Assembly (NCBI RefSeq): GCF_000321225.1 | Contig: NW_004450477.1 | Span: forward strand, 2,755,299-2,819,298 | Reading direction: 5' to 3' | DNA length: 64,000 nucleotides | Source: Odobenus rosmarus divergens | Lineage: Eukaryota; Chordata; Mammalia; Carnivora; Odobenidae | In this document: positions 23,673-35,470 of the stretch, one piece after another | Position numbering within the stretch: position 1 is the first letter of the stretch | Layout of the letters: each line of letters begins with the position of its first letter | Notes under the pieces: model-generated | The model's input: the letters and a program-made list of their open reading frames with translations, nothing else | What the model was told of the DNA's origin: nothing | The model's database searches: none | Made by a program: the position numbers and the translations under genes

Positions 23673-23849
23673 TAAAGTACCTGTGATGCATTTGTTGTTC
23701 CAAAGAAGCTAAATGGGCACCTAAGGATTTAAAAGTTTGAATAAGATTTGTTGGGGTTAGCCAATAGGACCTATTTTCTTGTGATATCATGTAAATCGGT
23801 TTCATTTGGTTTTTCTCTAAGAAAACGGACCGATATATGAAACTAATTA

Positions 23850-24010
23850 TTTTTTATTATGAAATGTATTATATATACAAAGGAATAAATGTGAAAGGTT
23901 TGTATGAAACACATGCCACATCTTCACTATCCATCTTAGGAAATGGTAGAGGGCAGCCATGACACGCATGCCCTCCCTCCATCTCGTCCCTCTGCAGTGG
24001 TCTGTATGGG
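23850..24010 (-). mobile_element. Possible L1 3' UTR fragment, antisense
   Basis: TTATGAAATGTATTATATAT and the following A/C-rich text resemble the antisense L1 3' UTR layout, but divergence is high. An alternative is plain AT-rich intron. Confidence 0.3.
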
Positions 24011-24929
24011 TTACGGGGCAACCACAGCCCATAGATGCTTGAATGGCTGAGCCCGGGTTTTGTGCAGGTTTTAAGAAATTGTGGACGGACCTTGTGGCAC
24101 TGCTTATTGGAAAGCTCTCTTTCCTAACTTTATTTATTTATTTATTTTGCCTGTCACCTGTGTCTAGTTCCTGTCTCTGCTGCCTTTAGAAGGAACGACA
24201 AAGTTTAAAGAAGCCACAAGCTTCATGACTGCCAAGCAACAGAAACCCCATTTGAGGGGGAAACAGGTGTAGTGTTCTTAGACCTGATGAATGGAAACGT
24301 GCTGACTGCCTTTCTACTGATCTTAGAGCTGGGATGAGCCTGAAAGGGGGGTACCCAGGGAGCCCCCCGTCAGGCTGCCCTGGAGAGAGAGGGGACCCAC
24401 AGCCATGCTTCGTTTCTGAGCCAGTAGCGGGGCCGGCTTTGTGGGTGTGTGACCAGTGCAGTCCGAAGAGCCCTGTGCTTGCAGATGCTATCTTGAGAAT
24501 CTCCATACTTTTATCTTTGAATGTGCGTTTTGTACAATGGGACGATGCAACGTGCTCTAAGGGCTCCGAACCACAACTCATGTATTGTTTTGCCTTCTGC
24601 TGCCTCCTTACCTCCCTGGGAGGGAGTCTCAGCTGACTACTCGCCCACTCCTTGATGTTCCCAGCCTTTCTGCCCAGCATCTGCTGTTGTCCTCTGTCCC
24701 TGGTGGGGGCTACGGGAAGGACATGTCTGCTCTGTGGTCTCTGAGGGCCGGGCATTGTGGTGGCATTCCTGTGCTGAGCTAGCAGTGTCATGGTGTGTTC
24801 AGTGGGCACCTTAGGGATGGGAGCCTATCACCCATCACCGATCCAGCACACTAAGTGTGAAGTTGCATTCCCTGGGGGCTGCGTGTCTGTGGTGGGGTGA
24901 GGTGGCAGGCCCTGCAAGGGGGAAATGGA
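24011..24929. other. Intronic sequence, nothing recognised
   Basis: Includes a (TTTA)n run at 24129-24147. The antisense 207-codon ORF (24186-24809) matches no family I know. Confidence 0.4.
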
Positions 24930-24939
24930 CCTAAAGCAA

Positions 24940-25390
24940 CATTCGTAAGAGGTTGCTCATAAGTCTATGGGTCTACTGGGTGGTTCTTCTGGTTTGGGCC
25001 AGTTTGGCTGACATCTGCTGGGCTCTCTTGTGTCTGTCATCAGCTGGTGGGTCATCTGGAGGCTCGATGATCCATGTTGGCCTCACTTAGTGTGAGGCAG
25101 TTGGCAGGATGTCACAAAGGCAGCGGGAACAAACAGACATCCCAGAGGCTGGCTATCCCCGGCTTCTTCATGTGCAGGCAGAGTTCCAGGAGCAGTAAGG
25201 GAGGACAGCCCTAGGGGAACAAGTATCTTTCAAGTCTCTACGATGTCACATGTGTTGCTGAGTTGGCCAAAGCAATACATGGGCCAACCTGGATTCTAAG
25301 AGCAGAGAAAGAATCCACCTCTTGATGGAAGGAGCCACAGAATCATATTGCAAGCCATGTGGGTATGAGGGTGGGAGGAACCGATTAAAT
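24940..25390 (+). repeat. Ancient interspersed repeat, family not resolved
   Basis: GGTTGCTCATAAGTCTATGG, GGTCATCTGGAGGCTCGATG, AGTTGGCCAAAGCAATACAT and ACCTCTTGATGGAAGGAGCC are colinear with a dispersed mammalian repeat I recognise by text but cannot name with confidence. It is probably LTR- or DNA-transposon-derived. Confidence 0.5.
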
Positions 25391-27049
25391 GACATGAGCA
25401 AATGATATTTTAGCTTTTATTTTTCTTCTCTTGAAAATCAGCCTATGTGTTTCCACTTCTGAACTATTACCAAAATTAGCTTAAAGGATAGCCCTTGTGT
25501 ATATTTATAGAATGGTTCCGTGCAAATCTATTTTATTGCCTAAACTAAGGATCACTGTGGACCACTTGCCAAACGGAGGTAATCATTAAACCACCCCAGG
25601 AACATGCCACTTCACTGGATTAAGGAAAGAAAAGAATATACAAATCGAGACGTGACATCAGCCTTGCTTTAGATTTTTTTTTTTCCCCAGGATGGTCAGT
25701 CTGCCTTTTCTTTTTGAATGCCTTGTCTTTGTGGGAACAGGCAAGAGAACCCAAGAGTGGCCTTGTGCAACCTGCCTGCAAGGGGCGGAGGGCCTGCTTT
25801 AATGGTGTGTGAACGTGGGGTGACACACAGTTCCAGGGTGTTTGGAAGGATCCCTCCTGTGGCTCTGTGGCTGAGCCCCTCCTGAGCACCCTGCCCCCTC
25901 ACCGGAATCCTGGCCACACGTTCACAGCCAGCAGCTGAGGTCTCCCTGCCATGCCAGTGTCACTGCCACTAGACTTCCTTGCCCGCCGCACTTCTGGAAC
26001 AGCCCTGTAACGGTATCTTCCCACAGGGCTCCCTGCTTTGTCTTATGTCCTGCAGTGCCCGACAGTGACCTGGCCACTGCACCGAAAGCCAAGAAAGGAG
26101 TGCGGGGAACAAGCTGCCAGGGGATCAGGGCTGACATGAAAATTGTCGGAGTCAGGAAATTCCAGGACCCTTAAGTCATTCAGGAAGACGGTTGACATGA
26201 GCGGCCAAGGGAGGGGATCAGGTTGCCTCGGTGGAAGTAGGAACTGAGGTTGCCTGTCAGGCGCTGGTCTGGCAGGGAGGTGTCTGCGTCCCCCACTGTG
26301 GAGGCAAAGTTTGGATAGTTCTGTGTGAATCTTCAGAACAGCCAGGTTGGGACTTGACTCACTGCTTATTCACATCGGTGGGTTCTTTTACAACAGGTAT
26401 CCCTGGCAAGATTGAAGAATTCATTGAGTGTACTCACCAATTTGCTTTTAAAGTGATACCTAAAGCTGACCCTCCTTTAGGGGATTTCACGGTTTCAGTG
26501 TGTCAGTCCAGCAAAGAAGCCCTTTATTCTGACTCCTTGGCCCATGTGATGGTTTAAATATTAATCTCCTGTGTCTCGGGTGTACGGATGAGTTGGGGCT
26601 TGGGTGGTGAGTGGAGCGGGCCGTGTGCGTTGACTTGTGTGGTGTCTTCACAGGCTGTGCGTGTGGTTGGGACCCCCGTGGTGCTCACGTGTCCCGGCTC
26701 ACTAAAGGCTGCGACGTCTGACCTTGACCCCGACCTGTAGCTCTACTGTGAGGACGACACACACACTTCCTGACAGATTAAGAGGCACATATTCATCTCC
26801 CCTGTTTTAGTTAACTAACACTAGTACAGATTGCCCATCTGTTAATTAGGGGAGCAGGGTTGTGACGCCGGCTTAGGAAGGAATGATGGCCTTTCTTCTG
26901 GAAGGAGGACTGGGGCATTTTTACAGAGGATGCTTGGGTCCCGGGAGCCTGTGGCTGCTAATTATAGGGAAGGAATATGACTGAGGATGAACTTCCACAC
27001 ATTGTAACAGTTGGTTTAAATGGCTTTTAATTCTCTTCTGTGTTCTATT
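25391..27049. other. Intronic sequence, nothing recognised
   Basis: No exon or named repeat. GC-rich segments around 25700-26300 and 26580-26760 are unassigned. Confidence 0.4.
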
Positions 27050-27165
27050 TGTGTGTTATATTTACTCAATAAAATGATCTTTGAGGGGAGGAAGCCTCTA
27101 TGTGTTCCTTGGTGCCCAGCCCGTGCCTGACATATAATTTTGTTAAAACTGAGCTATGGAAAGAG
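27050..27165 (+). repeat. L2-like 3' end, degenerate
   Basis: GTTCCTTGGTGCCCAGCCCG followed by TGCCTGACATATAAT resembles the L2 terminal 'cccagtgcctggcacatagta' motif. Short and diverged. Confidence 0.35.
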
Positions 27166-29039
27166 TAGTAATGATGCCCTGAATGTGAGGAGAGGAATGA
27201 TGAGAACAGGCAGTTCTGCTAAGCTTTTGGGATTCTGTTGTTGGAGGCCAGGGAGACTGTGGGGTGTTCTGTTGTGGTTCCAGGCTGGCTGGGAGTGTGC
27301 TGAGGCAGATACTTGGTGAATGTTGAGGAAAACCGGATATTCATATTCATCTCAGGCTCCTGAGAATAAAGCAGAAGGTATGGGATGAAGATGATGGGCA
27401 AACTGGCCACAGTTGCCAGTAAGAACAAGGCTATGTCTCCTGGTGACCAGAGAGCCCCACCTCCGCCCCAGCTAAGGAGAAAGCCATAGGGCTAGGTGCG
27501 GTGGTGAGGCTGGAAAGCCGGGATGGGGTCCTCAGCCTCTTATCTGCTTCCTGCTGTCTCCACTTTGGGTGCCTCCAGTGAATGACATGGGAAGGTCAGA
27601 AATTGTGTGCTGGAGCTGGCCTGGGTGGCTGGAGGGGGCTGACGGGTCAATTCTTGGGAAATTGTATGAGCTAGTTGTTGAATGTAGCCATTATTGAAAA
27701 GTAAATTATATAAACATACAATTAAATAAGTTATGGTGAAAACACTATATACTGGGGGGCTTCTGTGTCTCTTTTTCCAACTCTACACTCAGTGACTTCA
27801 CTTTGGTAGCTTGAAATGGGCCTTCACAGGAGTACTTATACCACAGACACGTGCACATTCTGCCTCTCCCCACGCCCACAGCAACACTTCCTCTCCGACT
27901 TGGCCTGAGTGTGGACCCTAGCCTTGGAATGACTCAGGCCCCCTGGAGGAGAAGCAGAAACTCTTTATCCAAAAGCCTCTTTTTCTGGGCTCACACGTTT
28001 CCAGGGGCTGAGGCAAAAGGAACTGTTATGGCTTACAGGGCTTTCATTATCCCCATCTTCTGGTCTGTGGATTATAAGTGGGATGCAAAAGAAGCAAAAG
28101 TGTTAGTACTATCAACAAGACAGATCAAGTCAGTTTTCTTAGTTAACAACCTCAGCAGGGGGTCAAAGCAAGCCTGAGCTGCGCTGATTGAAACTCTACA
28201 CTCGGTTTAGTGTACATGTTAACAGGTCCAGTTTCTAATGGAATTTTCCATCTAGGAGCAATCAAGTCTGATTTCAGTCCACAGGAGACCCTTGGCCCAG
28301 GAGATGCCTTCTGCAGGAAATCCTTCCTGTCGGCTGTTTCCGCAGGCTGGGGGAGGCAGCTCCCCTGCATGTTCCCCCCCGAACTCGGGGTGCACCTCTC
28401 ACACCACAGTACAGTGAGTTTGGCCAATTGGATCCTTGGGTTTAAATGCTTTCTCAGATGAGATGATCCATCTGTAAAATGCCAGTCAAGAATGCTGAGC
28501 CTCACCAGTGTGCCTTTAGTAGCTAAGAGGAGCGGTTTGTTATGAGAGAAATAAAACAAGTGAATCAAATGGGATTAACCCCTTCAAATGATTTAGCTAG
28601 GTATTTCTTACAAGTAATAAAAAAAAAAAAACAAATTCCTTTCATTCTGTTGAGGATAACTAGAAACAGGAGCTGCGGGGTTTCTACCAGAATTAGCAGC
28701 CTGTTATAGATGCCGATTCTAGACAAGTTGACAGTCTATATTTCTCTTGTTGGGGATAATAAGCAAAGCTTTTCCATCAAAAGAGACTAATTCCTTGTTT
28801 GAAATCTCACTTATAGTGGGAGGATTATCAGGCATTTATCTAGATGCTTTAAAGTAGCTAAATATTTGCCTTCACTTTCCCCCAATCTTCTGTCATTTTG
28901 GAATAAGAGCCTTAACTCATCAGGTAGGTGACTACTAAGAACCACCCTTATGGCCCAAGAAATCAAGCATGAAGTTGGATTTCCTCATACTGTTAATCTT
29001 TAGTAAAATTATTTTCCTGTATTTTTAAGTGTATTATCA
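27166..29039. other. Intronic sequence, nothing recognised
   Basis: No exon or named repeat. An A run lies at 28620-28632. The AT-rich stretch at 28560-29030 has no repeat match and could be unique, possibly conserved, sequence. Confidence 0.4.
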
Positions 29040-29480
29040 TTTTAAATGTCATGGAATGCTGGTTGCTGTAACAACCTCACAATCTTAATTTACCACAGCA
29101 AAGGCTCATGCCTTGTGCTCTTGTCACCAGCCGGGGCGGGTAGTGGACGCCGGGCAACAGAATGCTCTCTGCCACGCAGTGATTCGGGAACGAGAGCTCC
29201 TCCTATCCAGGGCTCTGCTGGTTTCTGGTTTCCAGACTTTGGAGTCCTCGTTTGGCTCTTCTGCATCCAGCCTCTGGCTTCTCTGCCTCAGGCTGTAGGA
29301 GAGGCAGAAGAAGGGCGGATGGGTGTGCAGGGGTGTTGAGGCCAGGCCTGCCGAGAGCCTTTTTCACTTTCACTAATATTCCATTGGTCAGCCCTCAGTT
29401 ACATGGCCATTAGCCCCACTGTAAGGCCGGGATATGTGCCCTTAGGGCCCAGGAGGAAAAGGGAACGGGGTTGGCAAACA
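29040..29480 (+). repeat. Ancient interspersed repeat, family not resolved
   Basis: GGTTGCTGTAACAACCTCAC near the start, then ATATTCCATTGGTCAGCCCT and GTTACATGGCCATTAGCCCC, match a mammalian dispersed repeat by text ('cccattggtcaaagcaagtcacatggcca'). The family name is uncertain. Confidence 0.4.
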
Positions 29481-29584
29481 TGTGGCATGGCCTTGGCCAC
29501 ACCAGAACACTAAGATGACACATACTGCATTTTGCAAACATGATATTTTCAAGCTCTTTGTAGGTTTGTGGCCGTAGAGAGGAT

Positions 29585-29835
29585 GCAGAGTGGCGTAGTG
29601 ATTGAGAGCATGACCTCGATTCAAACTACCAGCATCCAAATCCCAGCTCTGCTGTTTCCCAGAAGTGACACTGGGCAAGTAACTTAGTCTTTCCCTGTGC
29701 CTTCATTTCCTCTTTGTAAAATGGGGAGAGCAATAGAAGTTAGTAGGGTTTGTGTGAGAATCAAATGATGTAACACATGTAAAATGCTTAGAATTATGCA
29801 TGGGGCATAATTAACAACATGTAAGTGTTAAATAA
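29585..29835 (+). repeat. MIR SINE
   Basis: Near full length: AGAGTGGCGTAGTGATTGAG, CAAATCCCAGCTCTGCTGTT, CTGGGCAAGTAACTTAGTCT, TTTGTAAAATGGGGAGAGCA, ACATGTAAAATGCTTAGAAT and ACAACATGTAAGTGTTA. Confidence 0.85.
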
Positions 29836-30441
29836 TTTTTTTTTAAAAATACGACTAGTAACAAAGAGACCTAATGTCTTCTTTGGTATGTTGTAATTTG
29901 AATATGGTGCCATTCAGATGGAGAACGTTTCTTTTAGTTCAACTGTAAAAATGTTTATTGAGCAACTACTCATTGTCACATGCCAGGTTTGACCATAGAA
30001 TCTGAAGGAGTAGGCTTCTCACTGAATCAAAGGAAAGGGCATGGTTCTGCCCACCAGATTTGCCTTTTAAACTCGGTGACTCTTAATCTGTGGTCACATC
30101 GGCATTGTGATTTTTGGTTTCCACTCCCCAAATCCTCCATGGCGTATTCCTGGGGCCCTCAGAGTGGAAAGTGGCACTGGCACCAAAGGGCTCCTTCTCC
30201 TCCCCTGTCCGTCTCCTGGGCCCTGTCAATGCCACTCCCTTCATAGGTGTCACTGCTGGCTGCTCACTATGTCGTGTGCTCCCAATTTATTTGTATGAAC
30301 CCGCTACCTCTTCCAGTTACGATTTGAATTTCAGAATCATGCTTGATTTAAAAAAACACCTGAGGGCAACATGAAGTGATTTCTCCATCCAAAGTCCGCA
30401 TCCCAGGAGCAGGCTGGGCTTAAAGGCTCTTTCTCTTGCAG

Positions 30442-30548
30442 CTCGATGACTGCACGCTGCAGCTGTCCCACAATGGCGCCTACCTGGACTTGGAGGCCAC
30501 CCTGGCAGAGCAACGGGACGAGCTGGAAGGCTTCCAGGATGATGCTGG
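30442..30548 (+). CDS. FHOD3: FHOD3 internal coding exon (GTPase-binding domain part 1)
   Basis: This internal exon reads LDDCTLQLSHNGAYLDLEAT and continues to ...LEGFQDDAG. I recognise it as the N-terminal region of formin FHOD3, about residues 56-91. The paralogue FHOD1 differs clearly here (it has LEDCALQV near the start). It is preceded by a pyrimidine tract and an AG acceptor at 30440-30441, and followed by a GTAAGA donor at 30549. The exon begins in phase 0 (CTC, Leu) and ends two bases into a Gly codon, completed by the exon at 40729. FHOD3 nucleates and bundles actin and is needed for sarcomere assembly in heart muscle. This segment belongs to the ubiquitin-like GTPase-binding fold before the FH3 armadillo repeats. 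The frame is intact with no stop or indel. The start-codon exon lies upstream of this window. Confidence 0.95.
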
Positions 30549-31154
30549 GTAAGAGCAACTGTTGTCCCTGCTGACTAGTCCCAACCTTTTAAGATATGGG
30601 GGTACATTAAGGCCTTAAAATACTCAGAAGAGACCACTGTAGCTTTGACCTTCTCTGCATTCACAGTCACACAAGAGAAGGGAGATGCAAGTGACTGACC
30701 GGTAGTAATTGCAAACTCTTTTGCATTTTGGGGTAATTTTTCTTGACAAGGCCACTCAGGGGCAGGAAAATTTCTGGTATGGTTTAATTAAGCACATTAT
30801 ATTGACCTTTTTTTTAAACCAAATATAATTAATATTTAATAGATTTTAGTAGTTTGACAACTATCTTAAGCATTGTTTTTACTGATAACTTCCTGGATAT
30901 TTCATTTCCTTGGCAGATGTCCTAGTAGATTATTTTATGCTATATCATCTTTTGAGCTCACAACAGTGGAGAAAATGATTTGTGATGGTGTTAATTAACA
31001 TTAAGTTACTTTTAGACTACATAGAGACTTGCTTAATACTTCTGATTGCTGTGAATCTGAATAAAGCTATAGACATAAAAAATCAGAGAGGTGTGCAGAA
31101 AGTCAAATCACATATAAATCACATATAAACATATGGTCAGCTCTTCCTTTATTT

Positions 31155-31655
31155 ATTAGGTTATTGAAATAGCTTCTTGATTGGGGGCCGCCTGCCTTCT
31201 TTTTGGTCCTCATCCATTCAGAACCAAGTATATCTCTGATTTCATCACTTTCCTCTTTAGAAACCTTCAGAGATTCCCTGTTGCTTTCCAAATAAAGCTT
31301 AGCTGTCTTAATCTGGTGTTCGAGGACCTCCCCAAAAGTTGCTTTGAAGCTACCTTGCCTGAATTAAAAATAGATTACAGCCAGATGAATCTTATCTGGG
31401 AATGCTGATTCTTCATGAATGGCTCAAAAATGAGGGAAAATGGAAACCTTCTTAGTGTTAGTTTTCTACCTGACTCTACTATTTACGATGATTTGCTGGG
31501 TTTTCCCTATACCTGCCACAGTTTATGGTGTTTCCCCCTTAATTGTCCCCTCCCTCAGTTGTCTGCTGTTAAAGCTCTACTAGGTCAGTACTGGGCCTCT
31601 CTGAATATCTATCATGTAGCATTTTCTCAACACGTTATAGGTACTTACTGAATAT
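31155..31655 (+). mobile_element. LINE-2 (L2) 3' region
   Basis: CCTTCAGAGATTCCCTGTTG, AATAAAGCTTAGCTGTCTTA and TCTGGTGTTCGAGGACCTCC follow the L2 'aaaccctccagtggct ... ggataaagtccaaactcct ... ggcattcaaggccctcca' text, with a decayed terminus near GGTACTTACTGAATATT. Confidence 0.7.
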
Positions 31656-32168
31656 TGGTAGTCAAGTAAATGTCAGGACCCCAGAACTGATTCCTGAATA
31701 ATATGACCATGAGCACTAAGGCCAAGATCCTTCGTAGGAACCAACAAGGTTTTCTGAGGACCCAATGGGAACAGACCCTAGAAACTACCATAGGCTATAC
31801 ACACGCTCATTATTATGTCACACCAGATTCTACTCATCATTATTTAAAAAAAATTATTAGATTGATAGACTTGGGAACATTCCATGGCTATAGTTTTTAC
31901 TGAGTATTTGACAATGACATCCCTTTATATAAGATGCAAGAATTCAGGCTGGATGACAGTTTAATTGGATGACTTCATGGCTCATTGATTAAACATATAC
32001 CAGGTGTGTTATGAGTAGATTATTATCAACCTGAAAAATGTCTCTCTACTGGTGTTATAGTTGAAGACCATGCCCTGTTTGATTTTTTTCTTATCAAAAT
32101 TCAAATGATTTGGAGATGGGAGCTTAGGGGAAAAAAAGCATCACTACATTAGACAGCAGTTGGAGTTA
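31656..32168. other. Intronic sequence, nothing recognised
   Basis: AT-rich intron with no recognised element. Confidence 0.4.
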
Positions 32169-32183
32169 AGAGTGGGGAAGAAA

Positions 32184-32369
32184 GGGGCACCTGGGTGGCA
32201 CAATCAGTTAAGCATCTGGCTCTTGATCTCGGATCAAGTCATGATCTCAGGATCCTGGGATTGAGCCCTGCATCGGGCTCAGTGCCAGGCATGGAGTCTA
32301 TTTAGGATTCTCTCTCTCCCTCTGCTCCCCACCCCCAGCATGTGCACACTCTCTCTAAAAAAGAAAATT
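32184..32369 (+). mobile_element. CAN-SINE with intact target duplication
   Basis: GGGGCACCTGGGTGGCACAA, TTAAGCATCTGGCTCTTGAT, GGATCCTGGGATTGAGCCC and an A-rich tail. The 15-bp perfect repeat AGAGTGGGGAAGAAA lies at 32169-32183 and 32370-32384. Its 'gctcttgatctcggat' head differs from the other + strand copies, so it is a different subfamily. Confidence 0.95.
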
Positions 32370-32387
32370 AGAGTGGGGAAGAAAATA

Positions 32388-32625
32388 ACATTTATGGAAC
32401 GCCTGTTATGCCAACCATGATACCAGGCACGTTATTCACGATCTGTTTATTTAACAGTTCATTCTCTTAACAGTTATGTGACTGGATTTCATTGTTTCTG
32501 TTTCTCATCTGAAACAACTGAGGGTCAGGAATTAAATTACACTTCCGGGGAGAGAGAGCCAGTAGATGGTAGAGCCAAGTTTGAACGCAGGTGGACCCGA
32601 TTCCAAGTCTGTACTCCTCTGATCC
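32388..32625 (-). repeat. MIR SINE, antisense
   Basis: AACATTTATGGAACGCCTGT, ACCAGGCACGTTATTCACGA, CATCTGAAACAACTGAGG, GGTAGAGCCAAGTTTGAACG and CGATTCCAAGTCTG match the reverse-complement MIR. Confidence 0.8.
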
Positions 32626-32639
32626 TCCCAGGAGCTTCT

Positions 32640-33980
32640 GGGCAAAGGCATTTCAGGTTTACTCAGGAAGTACATTGGCACCTTTGGTGACGTAAGGTTG
32701 GTTCATGCAAGGACATCATCGGCCCCAGGCTAAAACACTGGATTTGGTTCCAATAGCACTCAAGCACGCTGCACGGTGGCTCCAGGGAGGCCGCATTTGC
32801 TGCCATCATCTGGCACTGTCAGCATCAGCATCCAGGTGCTGGTAGTCCCTGTGGCCATGCCTCAAGAGCCAGGAACCCTGCTGCAAGCTCCCCAGAGGAG
32901 ATCCTGGGGCTTACTTTCTCACTCTGTTCCCTTGCGAATCATCACCTGCCATGGGTCCATCTGATAGGTACAACCTTGACCCCATTTCTGCACCCTACAC
33001 CTAAGATGGATTATGGCAAGATGAGAAGGCAGGACTCATATGTGGGAAAGTGTCAACAGGAGAAGGTCCCAGACCATGCTGGGTAGCTGTGCTTTTGACA
33101 GGCAGGCCCCAAACTCAGCCCAGAGGGAGCTTTATGTCTTTGCAAAAGTCCCGGTTTGTGGTGACCTCCCCACCTTGTCCTTTGGAATGTACTCAGGATG
33201 ACACTCCTTTTTGTCTGGAAGAGTATGAAGAAGCTACCCTATTGACCACTGGTGGGGAGGCCCCTGTGTCCCTGGCTTAGGTTGCAGAAGACAGGCCAGG
33301 ATGATGATGCCTTGGCCTTGCCGGGTCCTCCATTATCCCTGGGTCACCTACCACCACGGAGCCCTGGCGGCATATGGCAACTTACTGGGAGCTGGTTGGA
33401 AGCAGCCTGTAGGCTGAGCCTTCCTGCACAGGTGGGAGGCATCTGAACACATCTGCAGTGTCATTTGCATTGAGTGTCCCTCCCATGTCCTCCCCTAAGA
33501 GGGTGGCATTTGGCAAAGTCTGTGTGCCTGAGAAATCTTGTCTCCCATGAATGGGAGTTAAAATATAATTTTTTTAGTTAAGAATTGCCCTTTGGAGTCA
33601 TGAAAAGGACACATGAAACCATTTTTTTCTTGATTTCTTTGTGTGAATTATAGCAAAAATCTGCTAAAGTTGTGCCCATATAATGACAATGTGTGGCAGG
33701 CGATGTGCAAATGGTGGTGTTTTTTTGTACAGGGTGTTCTGAGAGAATTTCCTTGCTAGAGGAGTTTCTTTGTTCTTGTCCATTGCCCTGCTCTTTTATG
33801 CCAAGACTAAAAATTAACTCACTCCTTGTTTAGAATTATCACTTAAGCTATAGTTAATCGGAGAAGAGGAGAAAGACCTTCAAAAGTAGAAGGACAAAGC
33901 AATTATTATGCTACCAAAACAGAGCCAAGTCTATTTATTGCCTTCCAAGGCCAGGGAAATTAGCCACCACAGCATGGTGC
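32640..33980. other. Intronic sequence, nothing recognised
   Basis: No named repeat. The AT-rich stretch 33550-33900 is free of recognisable repeats and contains GACTAAAAATTAAC near 33803, loosely like a MEF2 site. No functional claim is made. Confidence 0.4.
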
Positions 33981-33989
33981 ACAGAACCA

Positions 33990-34130
33990 GAAGCCTTGAA
34001 CCTTCTGGATGATTATTCCTGACCCTTCATTGTGTGACCTTGTGCAAGTCACTTTATCTCTGATAGGAGATTATAAAATTTATTTATAAAATGAGGACAA
34101 TACTACTCAATTTCATTTACCTCCCCGTGT
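33990..34130 (+). repeat. MIR SINE, partial
   Basis: TTGTGTGACCTTGTGCAAGT followed by CACTTTATCTCTGATAGG and TATAAAATGAGGACAATACT, the MIR core with an internal small duplication. Confidence 0.7.
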
Positions 34131-34175
34131 TAGCAGGGATCCCAACAAGGTCTCTGGGACTGGAGAAGAGCACAG

Positions 34176-34395
34176 TGGGGAGCAGCATGGCCTGATGGTT
34201 AGGGACATGGGCTTTGCAGTTAGTCTCATGGCTGTGTGACCATGGGGATGCTACTGCCCCTCTCTGAACCCCAGTCTCCTAGTAACGGGATAATCATAAT
34301 GCATCCTCATTGGGTTGTTGTGGGGGAAAAATGCAATGACGTATAGTATCTAAAACAGTGAGCTAGTTCCCAGCATATAATACAAACTCAAAAGA
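34176..34395 (+). repeat. MIR SINE
   Basis: AGCATGGCCTGATGGTTAGG, GGCTTTGCAGTTAGTCTCAT, GGCTGTGTGACCATGGGGAT, ACGGGATAATCATAATGCAT and AAACAGTGAGCTAGTTCCCA follow MIR end to end. Confidence 0.85.
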
Positions 34396-35118
34396 ATAGC
34401 CCTTACTGTAATTACAGTCAGCATTTGAGAAGTAGATACACTGAAATGGGAATCACTGGATTTTAGACCTGGAGGGGTCCATGCAGACCAAGCACTCTGA
34501 AATCTCATTTCTTTTAGTTAAGGAAACCAAGGCTGGATCCTTGCCCACAGGGCAGAGCTGGGCCAGAGAGCCCAGGCCTCTTTTTTGCTCATTTCTACCT
34601 CCATTGCCTCCGAAAGAAAACCAGTGCCAGGGACCTGTCCAAGAAGGTGGGGCTTGAGGTTAGCCCTGGAGGGGATAGCGGCCTTGCAAGGGCGAGGGGG
34701 CCGTAGGGGGGGGAGCACTGTAGAGCTCCAAGGAGCTTGAGGAGCACTTGAGAGCTGCAAGGTGCGATGAGGATCAGTGTGGTTGTTGCACTTGGGGTGT
34801 GCATCCCTAAGTGCTCCTGCCTTTGTCTCGGTCACTTAGGGTACTCACCTTTCCCTGCGTTTGGCTCTGTTCAGACCTGCGCCCCGGGGGCAGCTCTGAA
34901 GACAGTTGCTGCTTCTCTTGCAGTCCCCTCATCGGCTGGGGTGCTGCTAACTCCTCCTCACCCCCTGCTGTTCCTCACAGGGCTGTGTGTGCATGGGGAA
35001 GTCGGGTGCAACCCTGGGGGGTGGGGAGGGCTTGCCAGTGGGAGGCTTGCAGCTCAGGCCGGGCAGGGCTGGAAAGGGCTGAACATTTGAAGGTACTTAG
35101 AGCCAAATACCCCCGGAC

Positions 35119-35470
35119 AAAGCTGCCTAGAAATGCTGGCTTCTAGGCGCCTGCTTCAGGAGGTTTGGCGTGGGGCCTGGGATCCTGGCCGCTTCAAAAG
35201 CTCCTCAGGTGGTCTGCTGTTTGGTCAGAAACCTACAGCCTAGGTTCTCAGTGTTGGAGCGTACTGCACCCACCTGAGGAACTTTAACAACTTCCCTTCC
35301 CGCTCAGCTTCAGACCAATGAAATCAGAACTTGGGGGTGGGCCCAGACGGTGCTGCTTTTTAAAGCCCTCCAGGGCAGCATGGGAAGACCATTCCTGAAA
35401 ATGCTGCCGGAAGTTGTGTAAGGGAGCGTGAACTCCCGCGCTGAGTGGACGGTGCGATGGGCCGGCTCTA
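35119..35470 (+). repeat. Local duplicated block, copy 1 (contains MER5-like core)
   Basis: Pairs with 36272-36615. Shared text includes AAAGCTGCCTAGAAAT, GGCTTCTAGGCGCCTGCTT, AAAGCTCCTCAGGTGGTCTG and TTCAGACCAATGAAATCAGA. Within it, about 35235-35385 resembles a MER5-type hAT element (ACCCACCTGAGGAAC, GAACTTGGGGGTGGGCCCAG). Similarity extends on both sides of that core, so duplication explains it better than two independent insertions. Confidence 0.85.

Larger units (their letters stand above)
1..30441 (+). other. FHOD3: FHOD3 intron upstream of the exon at 30442 (5' end outside window)
   Basis: No coding exon can be supported in this 30.4 kb. It is non-coding sequence crowded with transposon fossils, and it ends at the AG of 30440-30441. 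Since the following exon starts near residue 56 of FHOD3, this is most likely the large intron after the start-codon exon. An unrecognised alternative first exon cannot be excluded. Confidence 0.85.

Noticed and set aside
24186..24809. 207-codon antisense ORF
   Set aside because: No family features and no supporting signals. Expected by chance in GC-rich intron.
30442..30548. FHOD1 as the identity of the gene
   Set aside because: The residues here (LDDCTLQLSHNGAYLDLE) fit FHOD3. FHOD1 has clearly different residues in this segment, and its gene is compact without introns this large.
30337..30558. Antisense ORF across the first FHOD3 exon
   Set aside because: It is the reverse-strand shadow of a conserved coding exon.
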